Of a stretch of 64,000 bases of DNA, positions 33,373 to 45,353 are shown one piece after another. How positions within the stretch are numbered: the stretch's first letter is position 1; each line of letters opens with the position of its first letter. The position numbers and the translations under genes are program-made. This DNA is from Scalesia atractyloides (taxonomy: Eukaryota; Streptophyta; Magnoliopsida; Asterales; Asteraceae): contig CAMTDV010000013.1 of the NCBI GenBank assembly GCA_947069175.1, positions 16,321,412-16,385,411 on the forward strand, given 5' to 3'. A model generated the notes under the pieces. The model worked only from the letters and a program-made list of their open reading frames with translations. It was not told the origin of the DNA and ran no database searches.

Positions 33373-33604
33373 GGGTTAGACACACAACCCAGTTGGATGG
33401 GTTGTGTGCACACATACCAGAAGACTAGAGTTAGAGTCCCGACTCCATCATGTTTTAAATCCTTTTGTTTTAAATCAAGGATTGAAGATTTCGAAACAAT
33501 TCATAAATGAAATTAAAATATGATAATGAACGGGTTAGACACACAGCCCAGTTGGTCGGGCTATGTGCACACACGAGCGGGGAGACCCGGGTTCGAGTCG
33601 GGTA
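33373..33604 (+). repeat. tRNA-like modules 1-2 of RE-B 3' LTR
   Basis: Module 1 has hairpin CACACAACCCA/TGGGTTGTGTG; module 2 has CACACAGCCCA with GGGCTATGTG. Both are followed by GTTAGAGTCCC or GGTTCGAGTCG. The stem sequence differs from RE-A, but pairing is kept. Module 3 lies at 36338-36416, beyond LTR-D. Confidence 0.7.
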
Positions 33605-33613
33605 TCTGTTCTA

Positions 33614-36245
33614 TGTAACATCCGTCGAAAAACGGGTTTCCAAACCCGCTTCGTTTATTAATCGAATAATCAGTTATAAAATTTCGTTGCGTATTTATGA
33701 TTAATATTAATTTTAAACAATACATAATTAATAAACATTTTAGATTAAAAACTATAATTATTAAAAAGTAAAAATAAGTTAGTAAAAAAAGAAAAGAGGC
33801 TGCCGGGTTTCGAACCGGGTCAGCCGGAAGAAACAAACAAACACCTAACCACTCCGCCACTTGACTCGTTTGTGATATATGTTGAAACAATTAATATTTA
33901 TAATAGAACTCTAAATCAAACCCAGTGATCAGCGCGCCCAATCCGCAGTCGCGGAAATCCCGACGATTTCGCGAGCTTCGACCGTTTCCTTTGACTGAAC
34001 GCGTATATTAACTTCGATATCGGTTATAACCGATGTCTAATCCCGCGATCTCAGTCATAACCGCCGGAGAAAACCTTGACCATGAATCAAAACCAAATTC
34101 GGACTCAATTCATCCTGATTCTTCCCTATAAATACACACCCAAGTCTCTGGTGTTTTCGCTCAAAATCGCACAATTTCTCGAAGCAATTACACTCGCCGG
34201 AGATATTCAGTATTGCCGGACATTCGCCGAAAAACCGAGACTTACATCAAATCGGTAAATTTCTCAACTCTTTCGTTTTCAATCCATTGTTAGACTTATA
34301 CTAACTTCAATCCTTCAACCAGAATCGGTCCCAGACGACGTTGCCGGATAATCTGCACTCGCTGGAAAATCTCCGAAAATTTCCGAAATCACGTTGTGAA
34401 TCGGTACAAACATCTAAACCCTCTGATAATCCTTGTTTAGTAACTCAATTTCACAACTCATCGATCAAAACTGTTAATTGATTCAATCAGACGGAATTCA
34501 CAAATCAGAGCCGACAACCATTGCCGGAATTCTGAGGAAAGCATTCTGTTCGGTACATTCGATTCCGTAACTCTATTTATTCATTACATTTCAATCACTT
34601 ATATGATCGATGAACGATTTAAACCAGAACAGTTGGATATCGTTTGTCTGTGTCTTTGAATGAAGAAGACGAAGTCGACATTGTGTATAAGTTTAATTAA
34701 AACATTATATTAAACCGGGTTAGACACACAGTCCAGTGGTGGACTGTGTGCAAACACATAGCGCACGTCACGAGTTCGAACCTTACAAACGCACCGACTT
34801 TCCGAATTAAAACCAATTTTTTTTAAAAACTGAATCAGAACAGGTCCCAGTTATGTTTATAAGATTAATATAAACCGTAAGTTAAACAGATAAGACACAC
34901 AGCCCAACTGGTTGGGCTGTGCGCTTACAAACCGAAGGACCCGAGTTCGATCCGGGTCCCTGCAACCGGTTCAACCATTTTAAATCCTTTTAATATAAAC
35001 CAAATAAATTAACATTTAATTAGTATATATATATAATTAAAACATAGAATATTTCGGGTTAGACACGTAGCTCAGTTGGTAGAGCTGCGTGCACGCATAC
35101 GAGAGGTCCCGGGTTCGAACCTCACTCAGTGCACACTCAACCACAGTCCGACCGGTCAATGGTTCGGTCATCGGCCGGTCAACGGTCAACAAAAAGTCAA
35201 ATTTTTTTTTATTTTTTTACTTATTTATTTAATTTAAAAATCAATTAAAAATACTTAAAAATAATATTTTTAAAGTTAGAAAATGACCTTAAACTCACAA
35301 AAATAAATCTAAAAATCCTATTAAAATTGTTAATAAAATCCACTTATTTACCGTACCATTTCGTTATTATTTTAGGTTAGTTTTTCCTCGTCGATCAAAT
35401 CCCAAAACTCGTGCGCATTCAACATCATCAAAAGAACGCACCCAATGTGAGTGAATCTCTACAAATTCCCCGTTTTAATCACATTTTGGGTGTATCATGT
35501 GTCGCTTAATTATTTATTATATTTAAACACTTGTGCATCCATCATATCCGTGATCAAATGTGTATCCAATATGTATCAATTGTTTGTGTGGTTAATGTTT
35601 AGATTAAATTTATCATTTTCACTACATACATTTCAATAGGCCCAACAGCTCCCCGTGGAAGACGGGTTGAGTACAGGTGCCTCATTTCGATCGGCTCCGT
35701 TTGATTGAGCCTTGATCTCACATACATCATCATAGGCTCGTCTGTTCCCCATTACCTATGAGCGGAAGTGACGTTGCCAACATACGAGGCCAGCTCCGTT
35801 TGATTGAGCCTGGATCTCAGAATACATTATCATTCATGTCATATACTCATTCAAGGTGGTTTGTGATTGTTTGTTTATATACGTTTGCTCACATATGATT
35901 ATTGCACAACTTTTCAATGTTAAATACAACAGGAAATCAATAACAATGTTTTTAAACAAGGTTCACTCGCCAACTTTTGTTGACCCAAAATTCCCCCATT
36001 TTTACACATGATACAGGTGATCCAGTTGAAGCAAGAAACACATAGGAAGGCTTAGAAGAATAAATCAGTTTAAGCTTTGGATTGTTTTATTTAGTTTTCA
36101 TTTCCTTGTATTGAATGAATTGGTTTGAACATTTAAGTTGTAATTTGAATTTAATAAATATGAAACATTTTAGTAAACATCATGAGCTTTGGTGATAACC
36201 CAATTATGCCCCGACTCTTATTCCGCTGCGGGTCGGGGTGTGACA
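33614..36245 (+). mobile_element. LTR-D: solo gypsy LTR (2632 bp)
   Basis: TGTAACATCCG...GGGGTGTGACA with perfect 5-bp flanks TTCTA (33609-33613 and 36246-36250), inserted in the RE-B 3' LTR. Closest in layout to the RE-A LTR: TATA box near 34127, an opposite-strand tRNA-like module (33797-33863), three tandem tRNA-like modules (34717-35135), GGTCAAC words (about 35152-35190), GCTCCGTTTGATTGAGCC units near 35695 and 35789, and a TTCACTCGCCAAC block at 35963. No internal domain. Confidence 0.92.
34717..35135 (+). repeat. Three tRNA-like modules in LTR-D
   Basis: Start at 34717, 34889 and 35056 (spacing 172, 167). Hairpins: CACACAGTCCA/TGGACTGTGTG; CACACAGCCCAAC/GTTGGGCTGTG; CACGTAGCTC/GAGCTGCGTG. 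B-box-like GAGTTCGAACC, GAGTTCGATCC and GGGTTCGAACC. The second T-arm-like hairpin is GGACCCG/CGGGTCC. Confidence 0.75.
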
Positions 36246-37032
36246 TTCTAGTCGCTGCAATAACATTCTTTTTATTAAAAACAGATCATGAGACAAGGTA
36301 GTAAGTGTATAAAAGTCATTAAAATCCCATATCAACCGGGCTAGACACGCAACCCAGTTGGTCGGGCTGCATGCACATGAACGGAAGGTCACAAGTTCGA
36401 TCCTTCGCAGGGCCGGTTCTGGACGGTTTTCAATACCCTTAATGTCGAAACCTTTTTTATATAACAATAATAAAACTATTAATATACCTATAAATAATAT
36501 AATTCTTTTATTTAAAAAATAGGCAATTGATTAAATATTTCAACACTCACGCAAATCGCTAATTAATTAAGAATTTAGATAACTACTTTGCGAGCGTAAG
36601 AATATTTGTTTAACTTAGTCACCATGTGGGTATCTAGGATAAACGTTCGTTCGTCCGTTATCTAAACTTCACACTCGTGCGCTATCTTCAAGAAATCTTA
36701 TTTGCAACCACTGTGAGTGAATCTATAATTCCCCATTTTAATTTATTTCTACGTTTTTGGGGTGTATTATGTGTCGGTCTGTATTATTACTTTTTATCCG
36801 ATTACGTGCAATTGCCAGTATGTGAATTAACGCGTTATGTGATAATGTTGTTGCCATTTAGTGTTTTACATCCGTTGTAGTCATTTCCTCATTAATGGCC
36901 GTCCGTTCCCCGTTACCTATGAGGGAACTCGACGTCGCCTATTATACGAGATCAGCTCCGTTTGATTGGGCTTCGATCTTGCAGCACACCGCGTTACCGT
37001 GCACACTTGTACATTGCTAAGTTGCTTATTGA
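36246..37032 (+). repeat. RE-B 3' LTR, segment 2
   Basis: Resumes with the TTCTA duplicate and matches 9405-10175. Contains tRNA-like module 3 (36338-36416, CAACCCAGTTGGTCGGGCTG) and an AGCTCCGTTTGATTG unit near 36954. Ends ATTGA (37028-37032), where COP-1 is inserted. Confidence 0.85.
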
Positions 37033-37454
37033 TGTAGGTCCCCTAGTCCGTATGGATTTGACATAATCGCCTATCCAACCTAGAGTGCAGAATCCCCTAG
37101 ATCAGATTTCACAGAAAAACACAAGAACATGAACACGAATTTCTTTAAACAGTCTTCTATTGATTATCCAACACTATATGTTTACAATCAATTCAAGACT
37201 CTCTAGAAATCTCTCAGCCACTCTCTATAGATTTCTTCCAACCAACTCATCTCTTCTCTGTGTCTAACCTAAAACCCTAATGCATAACATGTATTTATAC
37301 TACATGTCTACATACTAGGCTTTAGATTGGGCTAGGCCATTCTCCAAGCCCATTACAACTCTAAACAAGCTAAACACAAATACTAAGCCAATACAAAATA
37401 TCCAAAGACTAAACTAGCAAACTATTAAGCTGTTGTCGCTAATATGCACTAACA

Positions 37455-39154
37455 GACTCCCCCTTGACAATAGCTTCATAGTGTAACTTTGTCTTCAAAC
37501 ATCTTGTGATCTTTTGCTCTTTGGATAACTTCAGCTACATGTAGATTCTGACAACAACAGACTCCCCCTAAGCCGATGCTTCCAATCTCCAAGCTTCAGG
37601 TGCTGTAGATTAGCAAACTAGCATTCTCTGGTTAAGATCTTACCTCCAAATTCCTCTATATCTCCCTTTGCAATGTAGAGAAGGATCCTACCATGCACCT
37701 TCACATATTCTGCACTCCATTCTTAAAATGTACTTTACTTGAGTTCTGCACTTCATTTTGATAACTGCATCAATCTATTTAGAAACACAAGCGAGTAACT
37801 CGAAAAACCATTAGTCCTTTTCTGCATTAAAGATAAACCAATATTTTATCTTATCATGCAAAAACAAACAACTTATCAGTTCAAACTGGGAGACTTTAAA
37901 AAACAAATCTTTTTGTATTTTTGTATTTTCTGAAAACAAATAAATAACGAAATAATAAACACTCTATTTTTGTGAGATTCACCGGTAAGAAGATCATATC
38001 AGCAACATTAAACTGTTTTCACACTATCCGTTTATTCTATATGCAATATTCATGGAAAGCAGTTCAAGACGATTACCAGTATTGTTTATCCACTTAAACA
38101 AAATACATGAACATTTCAAGTTCCATTACCTCGTGATTTGTTTTGATAATTTATACTGATATACTAGTGTGTCCCACTTCAGGACATACCCCCACGATCA
38201 AGGTATGCACAAAAATTCATCGTAATAGGTGAGAATACCGAAATTCATCCTTTTGAATTACAACTTTAGATAATTGTTGATCAGTCAGTACTTCCGTACA
38301 ACAAAGAGACCAATATCCAACGAGGGTTAGGACAAATACCAAATTTTGGTACGAATAATTCAATTTGCACATTTGAATGACTCTCTAGGGAGCTTCTTCA
38401 ATATTTGGGATTTGGCATTTTTGCTCTTTTAAGATATCCAGGTTGTGCCTAGGTCAGCATATATCTGGATGCAGCAGAAGGACAACCTTGATACCCCGGA
38501 TGAAATAACGATATAAAGACCTAAAACCTCAGATTTTGGCAATCTATCAACGCAAGATTTAAGGTTATAAAACCATACGCCACTGATATGTTCCCCACTC
38601 ATACACAGTTTATTTATATTTGTATCACAAAGGTAAGTTGATTATTTCATGCCTTTTGCCTACTGGTACATCATGTGATGAAGCTGCTATCACACTTAAG
38701 CAATTTTCTTTTAAATTCAGTGTTACAGTCTAACTTGCTGATGAACTCTCATCTCTTCTTTTTCACACAGTGAAAAACTCATTTTTGATTTTCTATTTTT
38801 TTATGTTTTTGATTTTTGAAAAGCAGTAAATTATTTACACAACTATTTTTATGGAAAAATTTAAACTCGTCAACTTACTCCCCCTAAACACACGCCCTAA
38901 CTAAAACTCTTTTTGACTTAGGGAAATTTCTCCCCCTAAATTTTTGTTTTTATGGAGTAGAAATTTAAACACAAACAGACTCTCACTTCAACTTGACAAG
39001 TAGGTTTTTCACTTTTAGTAAACCAGTGTCTAACATAGAGGTAAATAATCCGTTACCATGTGTAACCTACTATTCACCTCAGATGATTTACAGGAATAAC
39101 CACTGTTGAACACCTCAACAATCCTTCTTGGTCATCCTGCACACACTCAACAAC
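37455..39154 (-). other. COP-1 non-coding region between gag and 3' LTR
   Basis: AT-rich, no coding frame and no pol-like peptide seen in six frames. CTCCCCCTAAA-like purine-rich (minus strand) words recur near 37450, 37562, 38880 and 38930, similar to polypurine tracts. Confidence 0.6.
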
Positions 39155-40970
39155 TTAGTTAGACTGGGGGACCCAAGCCTTAAAGGTCTTGGGTCGTCCA
39201 GATTCAGCAATCACTTGAACATCAATCCAATATCCATCATTCCGTACTGGTGTCTTGGAAGTCTTCCTAGCTGTTGAACAAGATTTATAATTTCCACGAG
39301 ACCTTTGATCACGAGAATTCCAATAAACTCTCGGATCTTCCGACCTTTGGAAATTATTATCTCGAAACCTTCTTCTCCCATTATCATAATCTGATCTTTG
39401 AAAAATTTTTGGATTAATTTGAACATTCGAGTTACTAAAACCCCTATATTCGTTTCTTCTTTGAAAGTTTCGATTACCAGAAGTTTGGTATCGATTTTGA
39501 TATCCAAAATTTTTACTTTGAAAAGAATTTGATTGACCCTTATTGTGATATGATTCAGGAGAAGAGTTTCTAGAACCAACAAATCTTCTTGATGTTGAAG
39601 GTTTAGGTTGAAATCTAGGCTTATTTGTCTGAAAACTGGATTTAACATTTTTATTTAAACCAACCTGATTTCCATCCTTAACCTCAACCTCAGCCTCTGC
39701 TTTCTTACCCTTTTTAAAAGGACAGCAACTAGCCACATGCCCTTTGTTGTGACATTTAAAACAGGATCTTTTCTTAAAATTTTTCTTTCTGTACGATCCC
39801 TTTTTAAATGTTTTAACCGTTTCGTCTTCATATCCACATCCACTTTATGAGGTGTACTGTTTGACCTAACTGATTCTTTCAAAGAACCTGGACTATCAGG
39901 TATGTCAACAGTTATCGGATCTACTACAGCTGGTGTAGTAGGCATAAAATCTGTTAGCTCTTCTTCATTTGGTAAAAATGAGTAATCCTGATCCTCAGAA
40001 GATGGAGCTTTACTAAACCCCACTCCTATTTTATCACTACTCCTTTTCAAACTTTTCTGAATTTGAGTCCTGGCTAATGAGGATTCTCCAAATTTGTCTA
40101 ACTTTCCATGAAGTTCAACAATTTTGGCCTGTGCACCAGCCAATTCTGTGCACTTTTCAGAAAGCTTGTTAGTCTTATCCTTCACAGTTTCACGAGCCAA
40201 ATCAATGATCTGTAAGAGTTCATTGACTTTGCTGGTCAAATTGATGATTTCCTGTTCATTTGAATTGAGTGTATTTAAAAAATTTGACTCCCTTTTACTC
40301 AAAAGAACATTTGACTCTCTTAGTTTTTCTAATTCAAATAACAAAATTTTGTTTTGCTCTGATAATTTGTCAACTTTACCCTCTAGTTCAGTGCAATTAT
40401 GACAAGTATGACTTACAGATTGAAATTGTACATGTACCTCTGCTGTAAGCTCATCTGTATCATCCATGCACACTGTAGCTTTTGCATCCTTGAGTTCCAT
40501 TTCTTCTTCTCAGTTTCCTTCTTCTCTTCCATCTTAGTAGCTTCTTCACCAATCTTCACAGCTGCAGTCTTAGTCACACATGTACTTTGTCTTGAAGTAC
40601 TCTGAAAACGTTTTTCTAAAGCTTCCCACAGCTCTCTAGACGATCCATACCTATTACAAATGTTTTTCATATCAAATGGCAAGGACATCTTTATCGCTGC
40701 GAAAGTCTTCTTCTCAGCATCATACATCTGTTTCTCAGAGTCTTCCATCTTATCATATGAAAGTACCATTATTCTTCCATTTACTCGACGTGTGGGAGCA
40801 ATGTACCCATCAATCATACAGCTCCACATCTTAGAATCTTCACATTGAACAAATGCCTCAAACTTCTCTTTCCAGTCTAGATATTGTGTAGCATTAATCA
40901 ACTTTGGGTAGTTATTAACACCCTCATCATATTGTTCATTCTGACCATCTTCACCACGCAGCGTATCAGT
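39155..40970 (-). pseudogene. gag: COP-1 gag (two frameshifts)
   Basis: N-terminal part (about 40965-40500) has YLDWKEKFEAFV, MWSCMIDGYIAP and SSRELWEALEKRF, typical of the copia gag (UBN2-like) domain. After a frameshift near 40500 comes a coiled-coil stretch with LEGKVDKLSEQNKIL and heptad-like leucines (40400-40100). After a second frameshift near 39820 comes a zinc knuckle CFKCHNKGHVASC (39790-39740), then basic, Asn/Ser/Arg-rich RNA-binding sequence ending KTFKAWVPQSN at 39155. In full relatives protease should follow; here a stop follows. No ATG upstream of 40901 in frame. Confidence 0.8.
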
Positions 40971-41319
40971 TTAAATGGATTTTGGTATACCTTATCAAAA
41001 CCCAAATCTAACCTCTCTTCTGTCCTTCTTCGTGTTTTACCGTAACCGTACAGTTAAAAACGTTCAAAAATTTTGTCCAAAAAGTGTGGTTACCAAATTA
41101 TACCGTTAAACTCGTCGTCGACGGTACGAATCCAATGATATATATTGTCCGATGGTGATTTTGGGATTTTTCGTGCCTTTTTTTTCTAAAAATCACACGA
41201 GTCTAACCGTGCAACCGGTTTGTTAAGATTGTTTACGGATCAACTTCTATGTTCGAAAACGTTTAACTCTGGTTACGTCAGCTGGTTAACTTTCCACCTT
41301 TTTATGTCTAACTCGAACA

Positions 41320-41765
41320 GTGTAAAATCCGAAATGGAAACTCTGATTAACAATCCGAGATGAAAATCTGGAACAGTAATCAGAGTTGACAATCCGAAAT
41401 GATGATCCGAAATAGTGATCCGAGATGAAATCCGGAATGCATTGTTCTGATCCGAAATGGGAATCCAGAATGAACTACTCTGATCCAGATGGAATCCGGA
41501 ATAGTGCTCAATCCGAGATGAAATCCAGAATGCACTTCTGATCCGAAATTCAATCCGAAATAGCTTCTGATCCGAATTTCAATCCGAAATGGCCATTTTC
41601 TGATCCGAATTGCACTGTTTTCCAGATCCGAAATGCAGATTCTGATCCAAAATTCAAGTCTTCAATCCGAATTACTATGCTTTTTAATCCGGAATGCAAG
41701 TCTTCAATCCGGAATGCCTGCTGCCAATCCGAAATCACTGCAGAAAATCCGAAATGCCTGCAAAA
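41320..41765 (-). repeat. Degenerate ATCCGAAATG repeats in COP-1 leader
   Basis: Around 25 copies of (A/G)ATCCGAAATG or ATCCGGAATG, spaced about 12-25 bp, fill the leader between the primer site and gag. On the element's strand they read CATTTCGGAT. No reading frame is preserved. Confidence 0.8.
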
Positions 41766-42309
41766 ACCCTAAAACAGCCGTCAAAAACTCCAAAACAGCC
41801 TCCAAAACGCCAAAAACGCAGATTTTTCTGTTTTACGATTCTGAACCAAGCAATAATCAAGAGCCGAATTGCTCTGATACCAATTGTAGGTCCCCTAGCC
41901 CTGTATGGATCTTGACATAATCGTCTATCCAACCTAGAGTGTGGAATCCCCTAGATCAGATTTCATAGAAAAACACAAGAACACGAACACGAATTCCTTT
42001 AAACAGTCTTCTATTGATTATCCAACACTATATGTTTACAATCAATTCAAGACACTCTAGAAATCTCTCAACCACTCTCTGTAGATTTCTTCCAACCAAC
42101 TTGTCTCTTCTCTGTGTCTAACCTAAAACCCTAATGCATAACATGTATTTATACTACATGTCTACATACTAGGCTTTAGATTGGGCTAGGCCATTCTCCA
42201 AGCCCATTACAACTCTAAACAAGCTAAACACAAATGCTAAGCCCAATAGAAAATATCTAAAGACTAAACTAGCAAACTATTAAGCTGTTATCACTAATAT
42301 GCACCAACA

Positions 42310-42699
42310 ATTGAATGAGTTTGTTTGTGGAGATTAATAATTGACGTACGCGATATTCACGTATTTTTGTTAATGCACATTTTCATAAATAAAAGATTTA
42401 ATATATTATTTTTACTAATAACAAAAACAGGATTCACTCGCCAACTTATGTTGACCCAAACTTTTCTTTAACACATGATACAGGTGAGCAGGTTTGAAGC
42501 ATGGATCATATAGGATTTGGCCTTAGACGAATATTTGTTTGGAACTACATTATGATTTGTTTGAATATTGTGTTATTTGAATTTCTTTTAAATAAGTTGA
42601 AATATTAAATATTGAACTTTAAAAATAGAAATGTCATGAGCTTTGATGAAAACCCAATCATGCCCTGATTACCCTATCCGCTGCGGGTAAGGTGTGACA
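42310..42699 (+). repeat. RE-B 3' LTR, segment 3
   Basis: Resumes with ATTGA and matches 23784-24181, ending GGTAAGGTGTGACA. Contains the GGATTCACTCGCCAAC block (42431) shared by all gypsy LTRs here. Confidence 0.88.
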
Positions 42700-43339
42700 T
42701 TGTAGTCAAATTCCTTCCCACTTTCTTTTGAGACCTTGTATGCAAGATTGACTAAAAACAGTATCACCTGATGCTATTATGGATGATTCTGTCTTCTTTC
42801 CATTGTCTTTAGGATCAGAAATTGGTTGTGTTTCCTCTATTGGTTGTACTTTTGTTTTTTTGGTTTCTGTGGTTGTTCTGATGTTTGATGAGTTTCTGAT
42901 GTTGGCATCAAAATTAGAGCTCTTTAAAGGTTTGGTGTGTTTGGAGGACCCATTGTTTCAGGTTTATTTATGGGCATTGTCTTATTTGGTAGTGTTGTGG
43001 CTTGTGTAGATGGTGCTTCTGGAACTACTTTGGTCAGCTCTTTCAAGGGCACATTTGAAATTTTTGCAATGTTAACAGAGACTTCACATCATTGATCAGT
43101 GTTGTGTTCTTGATGTCTTCAGTGTATAGCTTGTTCAGTTCTGATAGGATTCTGTTCCCATACTTGTTCCAATATTCAATTTGTTTTTCCAATGAAGTTG
43201 TGATGGTATTACTGTCTATTTTCAAATTGTTCAGGTTGTCCTCCATTTATGCTAAGTTCTTTAACATTTTTTTTATTTGTTGAATGGTGTCACTTGAACT
43301 AACTTCTCCTTTTGACTTCATAACTTCCTTCATTTGTCC
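42700..43339. other. Sequence flanking RE-B; possible gene or TE remnant
   Basis: Minus strand 43246-43043 encodes a 67-residue, hydrophilic coiled-coil-like peptide (SLEKQIEYWNKYGNRILSEL). Further minus-strand stretches to about 42760 look coding-like but have stops. Not recognised. The plus-strand hydrophobic frame at 42779-43009 is probably its shadow. Confidence 0.3.
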
Positions 43340-43860
43340 TTTCATTCATGCTCATTCATTAAGGAAATGAACGTGTTCACGAACACAGATAAAATCGGCT
43401 AGAGGTGGATGGTGAGAGGGACGACGCTAGACCTTGAAGCCCTAATCATTGAACGAAGGTAGATAGTATTTTTCGAGGTGAATAATGAGAAGGAAAGTGG
43501 AGCGGTGCATAAACAATGTGGAGATAGGGTTTCCTATTTTATTTGTTTGAGTAATGAAATAAATAAGAATAAAAGAATATGAAAAGTTTAGATAAAATAA
43601 AGAAATGCTAAATAATCTTTATTGAACAACATAAACAAATGAACATGAACAAATGTTCACGAACACAATACCGAACGTTCACAAACATAATTGAACGAAC
43701 GAGACATTTGTTCGTATTCGTTCATTTAACTAATCGAATGGAATTTCTTGTTCATGTTCGTTCATTAATTAAACAAACAAAATAACGTAAACAACCTTTC
43801 CGCCAAACGGTTCATGAAGGTTCGTTAAACGCTCGGTTCGTTTACAGCCCTAGAAGGAGC
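43340..43860. repeat. GTTCGTT-rich dispersed repeat, copy 1
   Basis: Words such as TGTTCACGAAC, GAACGAACGAGAC, TTCATGTTCGTTCATTAA and GGTTCGTTTACAGCCCTAG at 43620-43855. Related copies lie at 52015-52195 and, weaker, 59925-60115. Probably one end of a DNA transposon or other dispersed repeat; no clear terminal inverted repeat found. Confidence 0.45.
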
Positions 43861-45353
43861 TGCATTTTTTAAAATTAAGGTAAGTTTGAATATGTGAGGT
43901 TATAATTGATAGCGCGTCATGTTATGATCATTATTATTATTATTGAACACTAATAAGTATTCTATAAAATTTTACCCCGCGCACGTTGCGTGAACTGAAC
44001 GTGTTATGAAATGTTGTGGATTACATGTAATAGGCAAGTTTATACTACTATTTGAATATACAAAAAATATTGTCCAAGAGCTAGTATTTGTTTGTTTAGT
44101 CATATACAAATGACAATACAAAATGCCCCTGTATAGCTCGATCTGTCCTGTAATCCTCTGGCGAAACCAAAAATGGCACTTGGCATGCAGCCACATGTAA
44201 TATTTTGTAACATAAACTGTTGATTAATTTATAAGAACTATTTTTCTCATTTTAATTAACTTTTGTGCCTAAAAGTTTTAATCTACAAACCACTTTTACC
44301 TTTGTTGCAAACTGCTATTTGAATTAAATAAATTCTGCAAAAAGGGGACTTTAGAAAGTCCTCAAAAAGTTCTTGGATGTAATCTGGATACAACAACACC
44401 AAAGATATACAATGTGCAAACTATCCTTGAATATAAGCTAGTTGTTCCCCTTTTAATATCTACAGTTTCAATTTGTTAAAGTGACTAATACCTGTGATTT
44501 GAAATACATGCAGATCCAAAATACTCCTAATAACCTTTGAGAGTTTAAATTTGCGAACTCAAAACTACAGTGATTTTTTTTTTTTTTTATTTTGCAACCT
44601 TAAGCTTCTGACAATATCTCTCTCTAGAATCAAATCTATGATATGAAATTATCAAAAACCCAAATATGCAACTTAAAAAACAGGAAGTTGTGTACCCAAA
44701 AGAGTGTCAGCTACAAAAACAGTAGATTCCTTGTTGTTCATGGTTATGATGAGTTGTGAAAATGATGAATAAATGAAATTCTAGAGGCGTTGTCAATCTA
44801 TCAAAAGAAAAGGATACAGTAGGGATGGATAAATTCTGTAGAAAAAAAAAGCATACAAGGACAGAACTCGGGTACATTCACATAGTGACAATAAACCAGT
44901 TTACTGAAGATCGATAATCACAAACATCATATGATCCGGTTTGGGCCGCTCGTCTACTTTCGTTTATTAGTTTTAACTGGGTCGAACAATTACTTATTAT
45001 GTTTATTGTTTATGTTTCGGATTTGGGCCGTAGGCCATGTTATGTTTATTGAGTCAACCATTATCTAGAGTCCATCAGGTTTAGATTGGTTTGGATGGGC
45101 TTGTATTTTGATAAGGCGTGTGTGTGTGATATAACCGTTCATATGGTTATGAAGGGAACGACATATCCCTTGTTGAAACGACACATCCCTCCACAACACA
45201 CCTTTTCAACTAGTATATAAGGGTTTGCAAGTTATCATTGTAACCATACAACTTGGAATTCAAGTTTCTGCAAATTCAAGTTCAAGTTTGATTCATTGTT
45301 GTTTCGGTTAGTTACTTGTTAGTTTATTCGATTCTTCCTATTCACATTCAATC

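Larger units (their letters stand above)
32453..33613 (+). repeat. RE-B 3' LTR, segment 1
   Basis: Starts TGTAACATCCG after AAAAGTAGGGGATAC. Includes AT-rich low-complexity DNA and a (TG)n run (32540-32733), an opposite-strand tRNA-like module (32734-32806), and two sense modules at 33373-33449 and 33532-33604. Interrupted by LTR-D after TTCTA. Confidence 0.88.
37033..42309 (-). mobile_element. COP-1: gag-only copia-like LTR retrotransposon
   Basis: LTRs at 37033-37454 and 41885-42309 (TGTTAGTGCA...GGGACCTACA on the minus strand), about 5% different by eye. Perfect 5-bp flanks ATTGA (37028-37032, 42310-42314). Minus-strand primer site ATTGGTATCAGAG adjoins the right LTR (about 41871-41884), and the purine tract GTCAAGGGGGAGTC adjoins the left LTR (37455-37468). 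The internal part has a copia-type gag in three frames, but no protease, integrase, RT or RNase H. About 1.7 kb of non-coding DNA follows gag. Confidence 0.92.
22528..42699 (+). mobile_element. RE-B: old gypsy element with three nested insertions
   Basis: 5' LTR tail (22528-24181), primer site, leader, gag split by the RE-C solo LTR (26072-28858), decayed pol (28859-32410), polypurine tract (32438-32452), and a 3' LTR in three pieces (32453-33613, 36246-37032, 42310-42699) split by LTR-D and COP-1. Joining the pieces gives an LTR of about 2.3 kb. The base after it begins TTGTA (42700-42704), the predicted target duplication. The start of the 5' LTR is replaced by LTR-X. Confidence 0.85.

Noticed and set aside
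39211..39648. 145-residue minus-strand frame overlapping COP-1 gag
   Set aside because: Ile-rich shadow of the Arg/Asn/Ser-rich gag frame.
42779..43009. Hydrophobic 76-residue plus-strand frame
   Set aside because: Probably the shadow of a decayed hydrophilic minus-strand frame; no membrane-protein family recognised.
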